From contig DULM01000149.1 of NCBI GenBank assembly GCA_012840405.1, forward strand, positions 1 to 40,027: 40,027 nucleotides of DNA. The letters run 5' to 3'. Below the pieces are notes generated by a model that made no database searches, was not told where the DNA came from, and was given only the letters and a program-made list of their open reading frames with translations. The translations under genes were made by a program, and so were the position numbers. This DNA comes from Syntrophomonadaceae bacterium (GTDB lineage: Bacteria; Bacillota; DSM-12270; Thermacetogeniales; Thermacetogeniaceae). Shown one piece after another: positions 7,430 to 16,651 of the stretch (positions within the stretch are counted from its first letter, which is position 1; the number at the start of each line of letters is the position of its first letter).

Positions 7430-9415
7430 ATGCATACTGCTGAACAAGACAATATCAATATCAAAAAAGCATGGTTAAAGTTTGTACAAACTGGAACCAT
7501 CGACCCCATTGTACGGCCTGTAATCGCCGACTCCTGGCGCCGCTCCTACCGGGCTGGGGTTGATCCATTTTGTGGTGTCAATCACCATAACTCTCTGAGC
7601 GAGCCTCAACTGGATGAATTACTGGAAAAACACCGGGACTTTATTGATATCGCCAAAAGATTTATGTATAACATTTACCATTTTGTTAAAGGTTCTGGTT
7701 TTGTTGTCATCCTATCTGATGATAGAGGTTACATAATGGAAATAATGGGTGACAGTGACACACTGTTAAATGCAGTTAAGTTAAATTTGGTGAAAGGTGC
7801 CTGTTGGGCTGAACAAGTAGAAGGTACAAACGGATTGGGTACAGCCCTCGCCACAAAAAAACCAGTTCAGGTCTCAGGATACGAACATTACTGCCAGCGA
7901 ACCCAAAGTTGGACCTGCTCAGCTGCACCCATCTACGATGGTAATAAACTGATCGGTGCTCTTCAAATGTCAGGTCCCTCATCAAAAACACACCTGCATA
8001 CCCTAGGCATGGTTGTGGCAGCTGTGGAGGCCATTGAGCACGAAATAAAGGTCAAAAGGCAAAACAGCAAGCTGATCCTGCTAAACAACCAACTCAAACA
8101 AATTTTCCTCACAGTATCTGACGGAGTAATTGTTGTAAACAAAGAAGGTAGAATAAAACAAATTAATCCGGTAGCAAAGACATTTATTAATAACAACAGC
8201 CAGAAAAAACTTAACACTTTTATCAATCAGATACCGACAATCGAACAGATGCTTCAAGAGGGAAAACCCTACTTTGATAAAGAAATTACAGTTTCTGCAG
8301 GCACCTATACAAACCGCTTTCTTTCTACAGGAAAACCCATCAAGAATGAACACGGAGAGATCATCGGGGGTGTTATCTTCCTTAATCCCATCAACAAAAT
8401 CAAGAAACTCGTAAACCGTTTCAGCGGAGCACATGCAACCTTTCGCTTCGAAGACATTCTTGGCAACAGCCCTAAAATACGAGAAGCAGTTTCTATCGCT
8501 TCCCGAGCGGCAGAAAGCGACAGCAGTGTGCTCCTTACCGGAGAGAGTGGTACAGGGAAAGAGGTCTTCGCCCAGGCAATCCACAACAAAAGTCCTCGCA
8601 GGAACGGGCCTTTTATTGCTGTAAACTGTGGGGCAATTCCAAGGGAACTGATCGCCAGTGAACTCTTTGGCTATGAGGAAGGAGCATTTACCGGCGCTCA
8701 GCGAGGGGGACGCACAGGGAAGTTCGAACTGGCGTCAGGTGGCACACTGTTCCTTGATGAAATCGGAGACATGCCCCTGGAACAACAGGTAGCCTTGCTG
8801 CGGGTACTTCAGGATAAACAAATCACACGCATCGGAGGAGACAAGGCTATTTTCGTGGATGTGCGTATCATCTGCGCAACCAACAAGAACCTGGAGTTAG
8901 AAGTGGTCAAAGGTAACTTCCGCCAGGATCTGTACTACAGACTCAATGTTATCTCTATTGAGCTTCCTCCCCTGCGGAAGCGTAAGGAAGATATTCCTCT
9001 GCTCTTTGATCACTTTTTGCAGGAAACTAGCCGCAAACTTGGAATCAAGATCAACTTCGTAGATCCTGAAATCATTACTTACCTGCAGCAGTATCAATGG
9101 CCGGGCAATATCCGAGAATTTCAAAATGTTATCGAAAGAATGGTCAACCTATCAAACGGTGGGAATCTCGGAATCGAGCATATCCCAAAAGAAATAATTA
9201 TTCAGCAAATCAAGCCCAATTCCCTAATAAAACCACTAACTACAACCAGCAATGATAATATAAAAATCAAAGAATTATTAGCAGAAAAAGAGCGACAAGA
9301 AATTATCTCCACACTTCTCAATAACAATGGCAATATCAGCAGAACAGCAAAAGATCTGCATATATCCCGCCCGACACTCTATCGAAAAATGCGAAAACTA
9401 AATATCTCTCTCTAA
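7430..9415 (+). CDS. AcoR-like sigma-54-dependent transcriptional activator (GAF/PAS, AAA+, Fis HTH)
   Basis: [59 protein letters not shown]-terminal [27 protein letters not shown]. Confidence 0.95.
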   Translation: MHTAEQDNINIKKAWLKFVQTGTIDPIVRPVIADSWRRSYRAGVDPFCGVNHHNSLSEPQLDELLEKHRDFIDIAKRFMYNIYHFVKGSGFVVILSDDRGYIMEIMGDSDTLLNAVKLNLVKGACWAEQVEGTNGLGTALATKKPVQVSGYEHYCQRTQSWTCSAAPIYDGNKLIGALQMSGPSSKTHLHTLGMVVAAVEAIEHEIKVKRQNSKLILLNNQLKQIFLTVSDGVIVVNKEGRIKQINPVAKTFINNNSQKKLNTFINQIPTIEQMLQEGKPYFDKEITVSAGTYTNRFLSTGKPIKNEHGEIIGGVIFLNPINKIKKLVNRFSGAHATFRFEDILGNSPKIREAVSIASRAAESDSSVLLTGESGTGKEVFAQAIHNKSPRRNGPFIAVNCGAIPRELIASELFGYEEGAFTGAQRGGRTGKFELASGGTLFLDEIGDMPLEQQVALLRVLQDKQITRIGGDKAIFVDVRIICATNKNLELEVVKGNFRQDLYYRLNVISIELPPLRKRKEDIPLLFDHFLQETSRKLGIKINFVDPEIITYLQQYQWPGNIREFQNVIERMVNLSNGGNLGIEHIPKEIIIQQIKPNSLIKPLTTTSNDNIKIKELLAEKERQEIISTLLNNNGNISRTAKDLHISRPTLYRKMRKLNISL

Positions 9416-9475
9416 ATATAAATGATTTCCGAACACTGCCGAACACCACTTTGACAGTTCCCGTGTTTTTTTCCT

Positions 9476-10453
9476 CTAAGCAGATGTTTCTGCTTTTGAG
9501 GCTGTCCATCGTCCACAGCGGTCCCCCCATCTGGCAAGAAGAGATTCATCCTGCTTAATTTCAATAACCTCACAAGCATTGGGACAGCCCTGACAGATGA
9601 AACTGCTGTTCTGAAACTGCTGGTTGGTAACCCCAAAACCTCGAAACTGCGTCTTTTCCCCATGCTCTAATATATGATCCCTTGCCAACAAAGCAACACC
9701 ATATGCACCCATAACATCAAAATGCTGGGGCACTATAATCTCTGTCTGCAAGGCTTTTTTGAAGGCTTCTCTCATTCCAGCATTGGCCGCAACCCCACCT
9801 TGAAAAACCACAGGTGGGCGAATCTCCAACCCTTTTCCTATATTGTTGAGATAATTACGCACCAATGCTTCACAGAGGCCGGCGACAATATCAGGCAGGG
9901 AATACCCCATTTGCTGTTTGTGGATCATGTCTGATTCGGCAAAAACAGTGCAGCGGCCAGCTATCCGAACAGGATTTGTTGCTCTCAAAGCTATATCTCC
10001 AAAATCTTCTATGGAAAGATTGAGCCTGCTGGCCTGCTGATCCAGAAATGAGCCAGTGCCAGCAGCACATACCGTGTTCATGGCGAAATCAACTACAATA
10101 CCATCTTTGATAATAATAATTTTTGAGTCCTGCCCCCCTATCTCCAGCACGGTCTGGACACCCGGCACAGCATGTAGTGCAGCTACAGCATGGGAGGTTA
10201 TTTCATTTTTTACCAGGTCTGCTCCTACCAGAACACCCGCTAGTGCTCGGGCACTTCCTGTAGTGCCTACACCACAGATGCGGTCCTTTTTTGTCAAACG
10301 CTCATTGAGCAAAGATAATCCCTGCTGTACCGCTTTGATAGGCTGTCCCTGTGTGCGGAGATAAAGTGGTGATAAATACATTTCTCCTTCAGGGTCGATC
10401 ACAACCAAATTTGTGCTGACAGACCCCACATCAATTCCTAAAAACAGATCCAC
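9476..10453 (-). CDS. 2-hydroxyacyl-CoA dehydratase activase family (HgdC/BadF-type ATPase)
   Basis: LFLGIDVGSVSTNLVVID, CGVGTTGSARALAG, VLEIGGQDSKIIII, NTVCAAGTGSFLDQQASRL, GGVAANAGMREAF; extra C-terminal CQGCPNACEVIEI. Confidence 0.9.
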   Translation of the reverse strand: MDLFLGIDVGSVSTNLVVIDPEGEMYLSPLYLRTQGQPIKAVQQGLSLLNERLTKKDRICGVGTTGSARALAGVLVGADLVKNEITSHAVAALHAVPGVQTVLEIGGQDSKIIIIKDGIVVDFAMNTVCAAGTGSFLDQQASRLNLSIEDFGDIALRATNPVRIAGRCTVFAESDMIHKQQMGYSLPDIVAGLCEALVRNYLNNIGKGLEIRPPVVFQGGVAANAGMREAFKKALQTEIIVPQHFDVMGAYGVALLARDHILEHGEKTQFRGFGVTNQQFQNSSFICQGCPNACEVIEIKQDESLLARWGDRCGRWTASKAETSA

Positions 10454-11546
10454 TCATCTGTTCCTCCTTTTTTCTGCTGCGAGCAGCAGCAAGATCAAGA
10501 AAGGCCTCCAGTCGTGTCTGAATTCCTGCTTCTCCTGAGTGTTCATCCAGATAAAAGGTAAGCAATGGAATATCATAATCCTTTGCTAAAGCCGGAAACA
10601 CCGAATGGGCAACTATTTCCGGCATACAGGTCAAAGGTGCCAGCTGAATAACACCATCATAATCCCTGCGGGCAAAGCCAACTGTACAGCCAACAGTCTC
10701 CACACCATGCCCGCCCACAAAGGAGTTTAGGTATGGGGAGGCAAGCTCTTTGTCATGAGCACATTCATATTTAACCCGCAGCAACCCCCCAAAAAGGTGC
10801 TCATTTATCCAGGCACTTAACCAAATGCTCCTGTTAACCTCCACTCCCAATAAACCCAAACGCTTTTCCATTTCATAATTAGCAAAAGGCTCTAAGACCG
10901 TGAAGATTTCTCCCACCAGACCGATGCGCAGTGGTTTTTTCTGTTGCTTCTTTAACTTTCCGGTCTTCTGTTGATAATCAACAACCACACCCTGTACTGT
11001 TCTTCGATCTCCAGCACCGTCAATCTCCTGTAAAGCTTCTCGATACAGTTTTTCCAACCGCAGTGGATCCTCCACCCGAGGGCGCAGGTAAAGTAATCGC
11101 CCTTCAACTTCGTCAATGGCCCTGGCCTTACACCAGGCAAATCTTATAGCTTTAATTACCTGCCACCAGGAAAGAGTTCCGATCAGATAGCGTATTTTAT
11201 CTTTAACCTCCTGGAAGCTCACATCAGGGGGTTCCAAAACTACCATTTCCATATTAACTCCCAGATCAGAGAGGATCTGCTGCTGCACCTGGGCATAGTA
11301 ACCGAACCGGCAGGGTCCTACACCACCAGCCATTAAAATGGTATCTGCCCCCTTTTCATGAGCCTCCAAATAGTTTCCCAGATTAAGTTTAAAAGGGAAA
11401 CAGGCAAACTCGGGTGAATATCGAACCCCCAATTCCACTGTTCTCCTGGAAGTTTGAGGTAGGAGTACAACCTCTAGGCCTAGACTAACCAGTAAAGCCC
11501 TAACGACAATGTACAGATTCCCCATATGGGGGTATGTGATTCGCAT
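10431..11546 (-). CDS. HgdB/DUF2229-like 'acyl-CoA dehydratase activase-related' protein
   Basis: MRITYPHMGNLYIVVRALLVSLGLEVVLLP...PEFACFPFKLNLGNYLEA...GGVGPCRFGYYAQVQ...PLTCMPEIVA...DEHSGEAGIQTRLEAFLD. Confidence 0.8.
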   Translation of the reverse strand: MRITYPHMGNLYIVVRALLVSLGLEVVLLPQTSRRTVELGVRYSPEFACFPFKLNLGNYLEAHEKGADTILMAGGVGPCRFGYYAQVQQQILSDLGVNMEMVVLEPPDVSFQEVKDKIRYLIGTLSWWQVIKAIRFAWCKARAIDEVEGRLLYLRPRVEDPLRLEKLYREALQEIDGAGDRRTVQGVVVDYQQKTGKLKKQQKKPLRIGLVGEIFTVLEPFANYEMEKRLGLLGVEVNRSIWLSAWINEHLFGGLLRVKYECAHDKELASPYLNSFVGGHGVETVGCTVGFARRDYDGVIQLAPLTCMPEIVAHSVFPALAKDYDIPLLTFYLDEHSGEAGIQTRLEAFLDLAAARSRKKEEQMSGSVFRN

Positions 11547-12528
11547 ACTTCAGCCTCCAAACAATCATTTCTGTAAAAGCCTCCAGCCGGGTATTAATAC
11601 CAGCCTCACCGGTATGCTCATCAATGGTGAGCATCATCAATGGCATATTCTGATGCTTGGCTGTTCTGGCCACCAATTCCTCAACCAGCGCTTCTGGGCC
11701 GCAGCCGAAAGAGGTTAAATAGATCACACCGTCCAGTTTTTGAGAACTGAAAAATCTGAAAGCTGATCCAACCATCCTTTTACCAAGGGTCCAGAACATC
11801 CGCTTAGGAAGGCTGGCGGCTTCCTTCTCTATCTCATCAGCTTGCAGGGATTCGGGCGTTACAACAACTGCTCCCAGTTGCTGGAGTTTTTTGATCAAGT
11901 TCATACTGATAAATGGATCATAAACATTGTAAGGATGTCCGATTAAACCGATGCGCAAAGGCTTGCTAGAGGAATTAACAGGAATTTCAGGAATAGCTAT
12001 ACCTTTTATCGCATCGGGAAGCATCAGCCCAGAATTCAACCGCTTCCAGAAAAACTGCTGTGCCTGCAAAGCAGCCTCTAAGGCATCTTCGATCAGCTTG
12101 CGATCAGCGGTCAAGCTGTTCCCCGCATCCCGTAAACAATCTACCCAACACTGGACAGGGTTTCCCTCTTTGCCGGCATCCACAGTGGTGTCTATCAGAG
12201 GAGGGAGTTTATTGATCCGCGCCTTTAGCATATCGGGGATTCCCATAAACTTGGGGCAAATATATTCTTTCGCCTCCACTCTGGTGATACGGGGCACAAA
12301 CAGATAATCCACTCTGCCGGCAAGGTAGGCAACATGCCCAAAATACACCTTGACCGGCAGACATACCTCACTCAAGGTGCTCTTGATACCTTGATCCAGT
12401 ATTGCCTTATTGGTCTCTGGAGAGAGAACAACCTCACAGCCTAGCCTAGTAAAAAACTCATACCAAAGAGGGTAGTAATAATAATAGAGCAGTGCACGGG
12501 GAATACCTATCTTTTTTATCCTTATCAC
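11500..12528 (-). CDS. HgdB/DUF2229-like 'acyl-CoA dehydratase activase-related' protein (paralog of neighbour)
   Basis: IGIPRALLYYYYYPLWYEFFTRLGCEVVLSPETN...SEVCLPVKVYFGHVAYL...SFGCGPEALVEEL...DEHTGEAGINTRLEAFTEM; overlaps next gene by 47 nt. Confidence 0.8.
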   Translation of the reverse strand: MIRIKKIGIPRALLYYYYYPLWYEFFTRLGCEVVLSPETNKAILDQGIKSTLSEVCLPVKVYFGHVAYLAGRVDYLFVPRITRVEAKEYICPKFMGIPDMLKARINKLPPLIDTTVDAGKEGNPVQCWVDCLRDAGNSLTADRKLIEDALEAALQAQQFFWKRLNSGLMLPDAIKGIAIPEIPVNSSSKPLRIGLIGHPYNVYDPFISMNLIKKLQQLGAVVVTPESLQADEIEKEAASLPKRMFWTLGKRMVGSAFRFFSSQKLDGVIYLTSFGCGPEALVEELVARTAKHQNMPLMMLTIDEHTGEAGINTRLEAFTEMIVWRLKYANHIPPYGESVHCR

Positions 12529-12532
12529 CCCT

Positions 12533-12575
12533 TATAAAAAATTACCGATCACTGAAAGGTCTCTGCTGATCGGTA
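12533..12575 (-). terminator. Intrinsic terminator after spoVAE
   Basis: Minus strand TACCGATCA-gcagagacctttcag-TGATCGGTA (9-bp stem) followed by ATTTTTTA. Confidence 0.8.
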
Positions 12576-12645
12576 TCAGGTACAACCCTATCATTGAGTT
12601 CATCTTCCAAGAGAAGCTATGGTGGTTGACTACAGACAAACCCAC

Positions 12646-13005
12646 TTAACTGCGCGGGTTGAACAGCACAGCAAAGGCATAACCGAAAATTACAGCAGCA
12701 GCAACACCTACTGCTGTAGATTCTATCCCTCCGGAAAAGGCCCCCAGCAGCCCTTTTTGTTCTACCGCCTTGATGGCACCCTGGGCTAAGCTGTGCCCAA
12801 AGCCTGAAAGGGGAATGGTTGCACCCGCTCCCGCTAGGTCCACCAGAGGCTGATAAAGGCCAACTGAACTCAGCAAAACCCCGCCGGTGACATAGCCAAC
12901 AAGGATGTGGGCCGGGGTGATAGAGGGTCTGGTCAGATCCATAAGCAGTTGTCCAATTACACAGATCAGGCCTCCCACAACAAAAGCCAATAATATTTTC
13001 AGCAA
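12646..13005 (-). CDS. spoVAE: Stage V sporulation protein AE
   Basis: LLAFVVGGLICVIGQLLMDLTRPSITPAHILVGYVTGGVLLSSVGLYQPLVDLAGAGATIPLSGFGHSLAQGAIKA; downstream of spoVAD. Confidence 0.93.
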   Translation of the reverse strand: MLKILLAFVVGGLICVIGQLLMDLTRPSITPAHILVGYVTGGVLLSSVGLYQPLVDLAGAGATIPLSGFGHSLAQGAIKAVEQKGLLGAFSGGIESTAVGVAAAVIFGYAFAVLFNPRS

Positions 13006-13017
13006 TCCTCACCTCTT

Positions 13018-14025
13018 TCAACTGGAAACAACAACAGCATGAGCAATAGCAGGGATCGATTCCCCCTGCTGACAGGTAATCGGGCTCATCAAAGCACCTG
13101 TTGCCATCAAAAGTATGTTTTTATATTTTTGCTCCTTGAGCTCTGAATAAAAATATCCCGCGAAGACAGCTGCCGCACACCCACAACCGCTGCCTCCGGC
13201 ATGCATATCCTGTTTTTCGGTGTCATATAACATAAGTCCACAGTCGCGCAGTTTGTCAGCGGGATTACAGCCCTGTTTTTTCAGCAGCTCTATCAACAGC
13301 TTTTGGCCAACCTTCCCTAGATCCCCAGTCACAATCAGATCATAGGAATCAGGGTTAGTGCCTGTATCCTTAAAATGGGTCAACAGGGTATCAGCTGCTG
13401 CAGGAGCCATAGCCGCACCCATGTTATTCATATCGGTGATACCCATATCCACCACTTTGCCTATAGTTCCGCCAACAATACGGGGGCCATCCCCTTGAGC
13501 CTCGACAACAAGAGCACCGCTGGCTGTAGCTGTCCATTGACCAGTGGCCGGCCGCTGCACCCCCTGCTCTACAGGGAAACGAAACTGCCTTTCCGCAGTA
13601 AGGTGATGGCTGGAGGAAGCCAACAGAACACGCTCGGCAAATCCGCCATCAATCAGCATACTGGCCAGCAGCATCGCCTCCACAAAGGTGGAGCAGGCTC
13701 CAAATAAGCCGAAAAAGGGGATCTCCAGACCCCGTGCTGAGTAATTGGCGCTGACGATCTGGTTAAGTAAATCCCCTGCTAAAAAAAGATCAGCATCCTG
13801 GGTCTCCAGTTTGATCTTTTTTAAAGCCAGTTTGCCGCTTTCCTCCAGCATTTTACATTCAGCCTTCTCCCAACTCTTTTCGCCAAAAAGGGGATCATCA
13901 ATGACCCAATCAAAATATTGAGCCAGGGGCCCTGCTCCCTCTTCAGGTCCAACAATAGTCGCACTGGAGGTAATCACAGGAGGTTGAGAAAAACTAACAG
14001 ACTGCTGTCCAACTTTTTGCCCCAT
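13018..14025 (-). CDS. spoVAD: Stage V sporulation protein AD (thiolase fold)
   Basis: PVITSSATIVGPEEGAGPLAQYFDWVIDDPLFGEKSWEKAE...FFGLFGACSTFVEAMLLASMLIDGG...MHAGGSGCGCAA. Confidence 0.96.
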   Translation of the reverse strand: MGQKVGQQSVSFSQPPVITSSATIVGPEEGAGPLAQYFDWVIDDPLFGEKSWEKAECKMLEESGKLALKKIKLETQDADLFLAGDLLNQIVSANYSARGLEIPFFGLFGACSTFVEAMLLASMLIDGGFAERVLLASSSHHLTAERQFRFPVEQGVQRPATGQWTATASGALVVEAQGDGPRIVGGTIGKVVDMGITDMNNMGAAMAPAAADTLLTHFKDTGTNPDSYDLIVTGDLGKVGQKLLIELLKKQGCNPADKLRDCGLMLYDTEKQDMHAGGSGCGCAAAVFAGYFYSELKEQKYKNILLMATGALMSPITCQQGESIPAIAHAVVVSS

Positions 14026-14037
14026 CCTGCATCACCT

Positions 14038-14514
14038 CTACTGCAGCAGATAATAGATGATCCCAATCAAACAAGATGTAATGATCCCGTAAACAAGCAC
14101 TGGGCCTGCGACTGTAAATAGCTTCGCCCCTACTCCAAAAAGAAAACCCTCCCTTTTATACTCCATAGCCGGAGCAACTATCGAGTTGGCAAAACCTGTT
14201 ATTGGAATAATTGATCCAGCTCCACCTATCTTCCCTATCTGGTCATAGACACCAATTCCGGTTAAAAATGCACCCAGAAAAACCATTGTGCCTGCGGTAA
14301 CAGCTGCAGCCTCCCGTTCACCAAGACCCTGACTGATAAAAAAGTCAAGAAACAGCTGTCCGATGACACAAATAGTGCCGCCCACTAAAAAAGCCATTAC
14401 ACAGTTTTTCAAAATGTTGTGTTTAGGTTTGACACTTTCCACCAGCAGCCTGTATTCTTCTCTTTGATTCTCTTGCTCCTGCTGCTGTTCATTGTTACCT
14501 TTCACAGCTACCAT
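14038..14514 (-). CDS. spoVAC: Stage V sporulation protein AC
   Basis: FLVGGTICVIGQLFLDFF...GVYDQIGKIGGAGSIIPITGFANSIVAPAMEYKREGFLFGVGAKLFTVAGPVLVYG. Confidence 0.95.
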   Translation of the reverse strand: MVAVKGNNEQQQEQENQREEYRLLVESVKPKHNILKNCVMAFLVGGTICVIGQLFLDFFISQGLGEREAAAVTAGTMVFLGAFLTGIGVYDQIGKIGGAGSIIPITGFANSIVAPAMEYKREGFLFGVGAKLFTVAGPVLVYGIITSCLIGIIYYLLQ

Positions 14515-14536
14515 CCCTATTTCTCATAAAAGATAG

Positions 14537-14564
14537 AGAGAGTACCAAAAATGGTACTCTTTAA
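14537..14564. terminator. Hairpin between dodecin and spoVAC, likely terminator
   Basis: AGAGTACCA-aaaa-TGGTACTCT inverted repeat. Confidence 0.5.
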
Positions 14565-14582
14565 GCTTTGGCATCAATAGCT

Positions 14583-14780
14583 TTATGAGTCTTTATAAGC
14601 TATTCTCACATTGGCTTTATACTCATAGATTTGACCATCCCGAACCCCAGCTGTCAGGTTGGCAACCTCTACACCGGTTATATTGTTTACAGTCTTAGCA
14701 GCCTGCTGGACAGCGCCTTTGATAGCATCATCCCAACTGTTTGTTGATTCCCCTACAAGATCCATCACTTTAACTACCAT
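14583..14780 (-). CDS. Dodecin family protein
   Basis: 65 aa VVKVMDLVGESTNSWDDAIKGAVQQAAKTVNNITGVEVANLTAGVRDGQIYEYKANVRIAYKDS, typical dodecin length and W/E motifs. Confidence 0.9.
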   Translation of the reverse strand: MVVKVMDLVGESTNSWDDAIKGAVQQAAKTVNNITGVEVANLTAGVRDGQIYEYKANVRIAYKDS

Positions 14781-14837
14781 AGTTGACCCCTCCTTAATTT
14801 TTACTACTATTATTGCCTTCCTTGCTGGTAAATATAC

Positions 14838-14886
14838 GCAAAAAAAGGCTGCTGCTCAAATGGTTCTGAGCCAGCAGCCTTTTTAG
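14838..14886 (-). terminator. Intrinsic terminator after sigF
   Basis: AAAAAGGCTGCTG...CAGCAGCCTTTTT near-symmetric, bidirectional-type hairpin. Confidence 0.8.
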
Positions 14887-14944
14887 CAACAGAGAGTGAC
14901 ACAAAACTGCTGAACAAAAGTCTAATGATCAAAAAAAGAGTAAA

Positions 14945-15706
14945 TTAGCTTAGATAGGCCCGCAGTTTGGCAAAAGCTCGTTTTTCCAAACGGGAAACCT
15001 GGACTTGTGACAAACCCAGTAGTGAGCCAACCTCTGCTTGGGTTTTATCCTGAAAGTACCTTAATAAAATGATCTGCCGTTCCCTTTCCGGCAGACAACG
15101 CAGGGCATCCCTCAGGTCTATCCTCTCCAAGCATTTTAGTTCTTCATCATTTGTACCAGGCAGATAGTCGATCACCTGGGATGACTCTTCACCATCCTGT
15201 CCAACACTTTCAAACAATGAAACAGGAAACTGGGCTGCCTCTATTGCCAGGACAACATCCTCTTTTTTTATTCCCAAATCCTGGGCAATCTCTTCAACAG
15301 TAGGTTCACGGGCCAGCTTGCGCACCAATCTCTCTCTGGACTGGCTGACTTGCACAGCTCTTTCCTTCAAAGCCCTGGTTGTCTTAATTGGTTGGTCATC
15401 CCTGAGAAAGCGACGGATCTCCCCAATAATCATCGGCACAGCATAAGTAGAAAATTTGACATTAAAAGAGGGATCAAAATTATCAATGGCTTTGATCAAC
15501 CCGATCACACCGATCTGGAAGATATCCTCTTCATCATAACCCCGCCCCTCAAAACGCTTGAGTATATTAAAAACTAAACGATAATTACAATTGACCAGTT
15601 TTTCTCTCGCCTTTTGATCACCCTGCCGCGCTTTTTCCAACAAGCGCATAGTTTCTTCTTCACTAAGGAGAGGAAAGCGAGGCAGACTCATATCCTGCAA
15701 ACCCAT
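14945..15706 (-). CDS. sigF: RNA polymerase sporulation sigma factor SigF
   Basis: 253 aa sigma-70 family: NYRLVFNILKRFEGRGYDEEDIFQIGVIGLIKAIDNFDPSFNVKFSTYAVPMIIGEIRRFLRDD; follows spoIIAA-spoIIAB. Confidence 0.95.
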   Translation of the reverse strand: MGLQDMSLPRFPLLSEEETMRLLEKARQGDQKAREKLVNCNYRLVFNILKRFEGRGYDEEDIFQIGVIGLIKAIDNFDPSFNVKFSTYAVPMIIGEIRRFLRDDQPIKTTRALKERAVQVSQSRERLVRKLAREPTVEEIAQDLGIKKEDVVLAIEAAQFPVSLFESVGQDGEESSQVIDYLPGTNDEELKCLERIDLRDALRCLPERERQIILLRYFQDKTQAEVGSLLGLSQVQVSRLEKRAFAKLRAYLS

Positions 15707-15715
15707 GATCTTCCT

Positions 15716-16168
15716 CTAATTTTCATTAAACCACTTTGCTTTTACTTCACTAGGTAATTTCTTGCGCATGATGACCTTAGTACCCAGATCAGGTTCTGAA
15801 GTCACCTCCAGTTCATCCATGAAGGTGCGCATAAAAACAAAACCCAACCCCATCCGTTCCGGGTCAGTTCCTTCACCTGGTTCTAATGCCTGATCCAGGT
15901 TATCGATCCCCTTTCCTCTGTCTTCTACAACAATTTCCAGATTGGAATCATACAAAGAGGCTGTTAGGGTAACAATCCCTTGGGGGTCCTTTTGGTAGCC
16001 GTGAACAATGGCATTGGTTACCGCTTCAGATACAGCAACTTTGATTTCTTCGAGAACACTCACATCATAATCAAGCTCAGAGGCAAAAGCAGCAACAGTA
16101 ACGCGGGCTAACCTAACATTTCCAGCTATACTTGGAAACTCAAGTTTGATATGGTTAATAGCCTTCAT
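15716..16168 (-). CDS. spoIIAB: Anti-sigma F factor SpoIIAB
   Basis: NVRLARVTVAAFASELDYDVSVLEEIKVAVSEAVTNAIVHGYQ...VVEDRGKGIDNLDQALEPGEGTDPERMGLGFVFMRTFMDE. Confidence 0.96.
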   Translation of the reverse strand: MKAINHIKLEFPSIAGNVRLARVTVAAFASELDYDVSVLEEIKVAVSEAVTNAIVHGYQKDPQGIVTLTASLYDSNLEIVVEDRGKGIDNLDQALEPGEGTDPERMGLGFVFMRTFMDELEVTSEPDLGTKVIMRKKLPSEVKAKWFNEN

Positions 16169-16170
16169 AA

Positions 16171-16521
16171 TTACATCACCTTCCCGGCTAAATACTTTAG
16201 CGCTTGGGCTGTATTAGGGTATACCGGTATCAGTCGGGTGATCCCGGAAAGGTTCAAAAGCTTAATGATCCTGGAATCTCCGCTGGCGATCACCACATTT
16301 CCCTCATTTTCCTTAACCTTCCGATAGCGGCCTAGGATAACACCCAAACCTGAACTGTCAATAAAACTAATTCCGGTTAGGTCAAAAAGGATATTTTTCA
16401 CCGCCTCTTTTTCATAATTGCGGTCAATTTCCCTGCGGCAGTGATCAGCCAGTTCCAAATCAAAATCCCCGAAAATTTTTACCAAAAGGGTATCTCCCAT
16501 CTTCTTGATCTCCAGGTTCAA
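16171..16521 (-). CDS. spoIIAA: Anti-sigma F factor antagonist SpoIIAA; start probably TTG at 16521 rather than ATG at 16554
   Basis: STAS domain ...ILFDLTGISFIDSSGLGVILGRYRKV; GGGAGGGG Shine-Dalgarno 6 nt before TTG AAC CTG GAG ATC; the predicted sigma-H start site lies at the upstream ATG. Confidence 0.9.
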   Translation of the reverse strand: MNLEIKKMGDTLLVKIFGDFDLELADHCRREIDRNYEKEAVKNILFDLTGISFIDSSGLGVILGRYRKVKENEGNVVIASGDSRIIKLLNLSGITRLIPVYPNTAQALKYLAGKVM

Positions 16522-16557
16522 TAACTGCCCCTCCCATCTCCCAACATTTTTCATTTG

Positions 16558-16587
16558 TAATTCAACATGAGAGAGAAATTATCCTGC
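16558..16587 (-). promoter_or_regulatory. Sigma-H promoter for spoIIA operon
   Basis: Minus strand GCAGGATAA-N12-GTTGAATTA matches RnAGGAwWW-N11-12-RnnGAAT. Confidence 0.75.
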
Positions 16588-16601
16588 TAAAAAATGGCAT
16601 T

Positions 16602-16630
16602 AAAAATTCCCCTGGTATCGGGGAATTTTC
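16602..16630. terminator. Terminator between dacF and spoIIAA
   Basis: AAAATTCCCC-TGGTATC-GGGGAATTTT, T-rich on both flanks. Confidence 0.75.
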
Positions 16631-16651
16631 GGAGGAAAGTTTTGCTGCTCT

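Noticed and set aside
8081-8584. Minus-strand ORFs (167, 87, 94 aa) inside the sigma-54 activator
   Set aside because: Antisense to well-conserved AAA+/GAF coding sequence; no RBS or domain support.
9427-9466. Tandem CCGAACAC repeats and a T-run at the convergent junction
   Set aside because: Only two short copies; the possible AACAC/GTGTT terminator stem is too weak to call confidently.
12617-13021. 134-aa minus-strand ORF overlapping spoVAE in another frame
   Set aside because: Cys/Gly/Trp-rich out-of-frame translation; SpoVAE in the other frame is clearly the real product.
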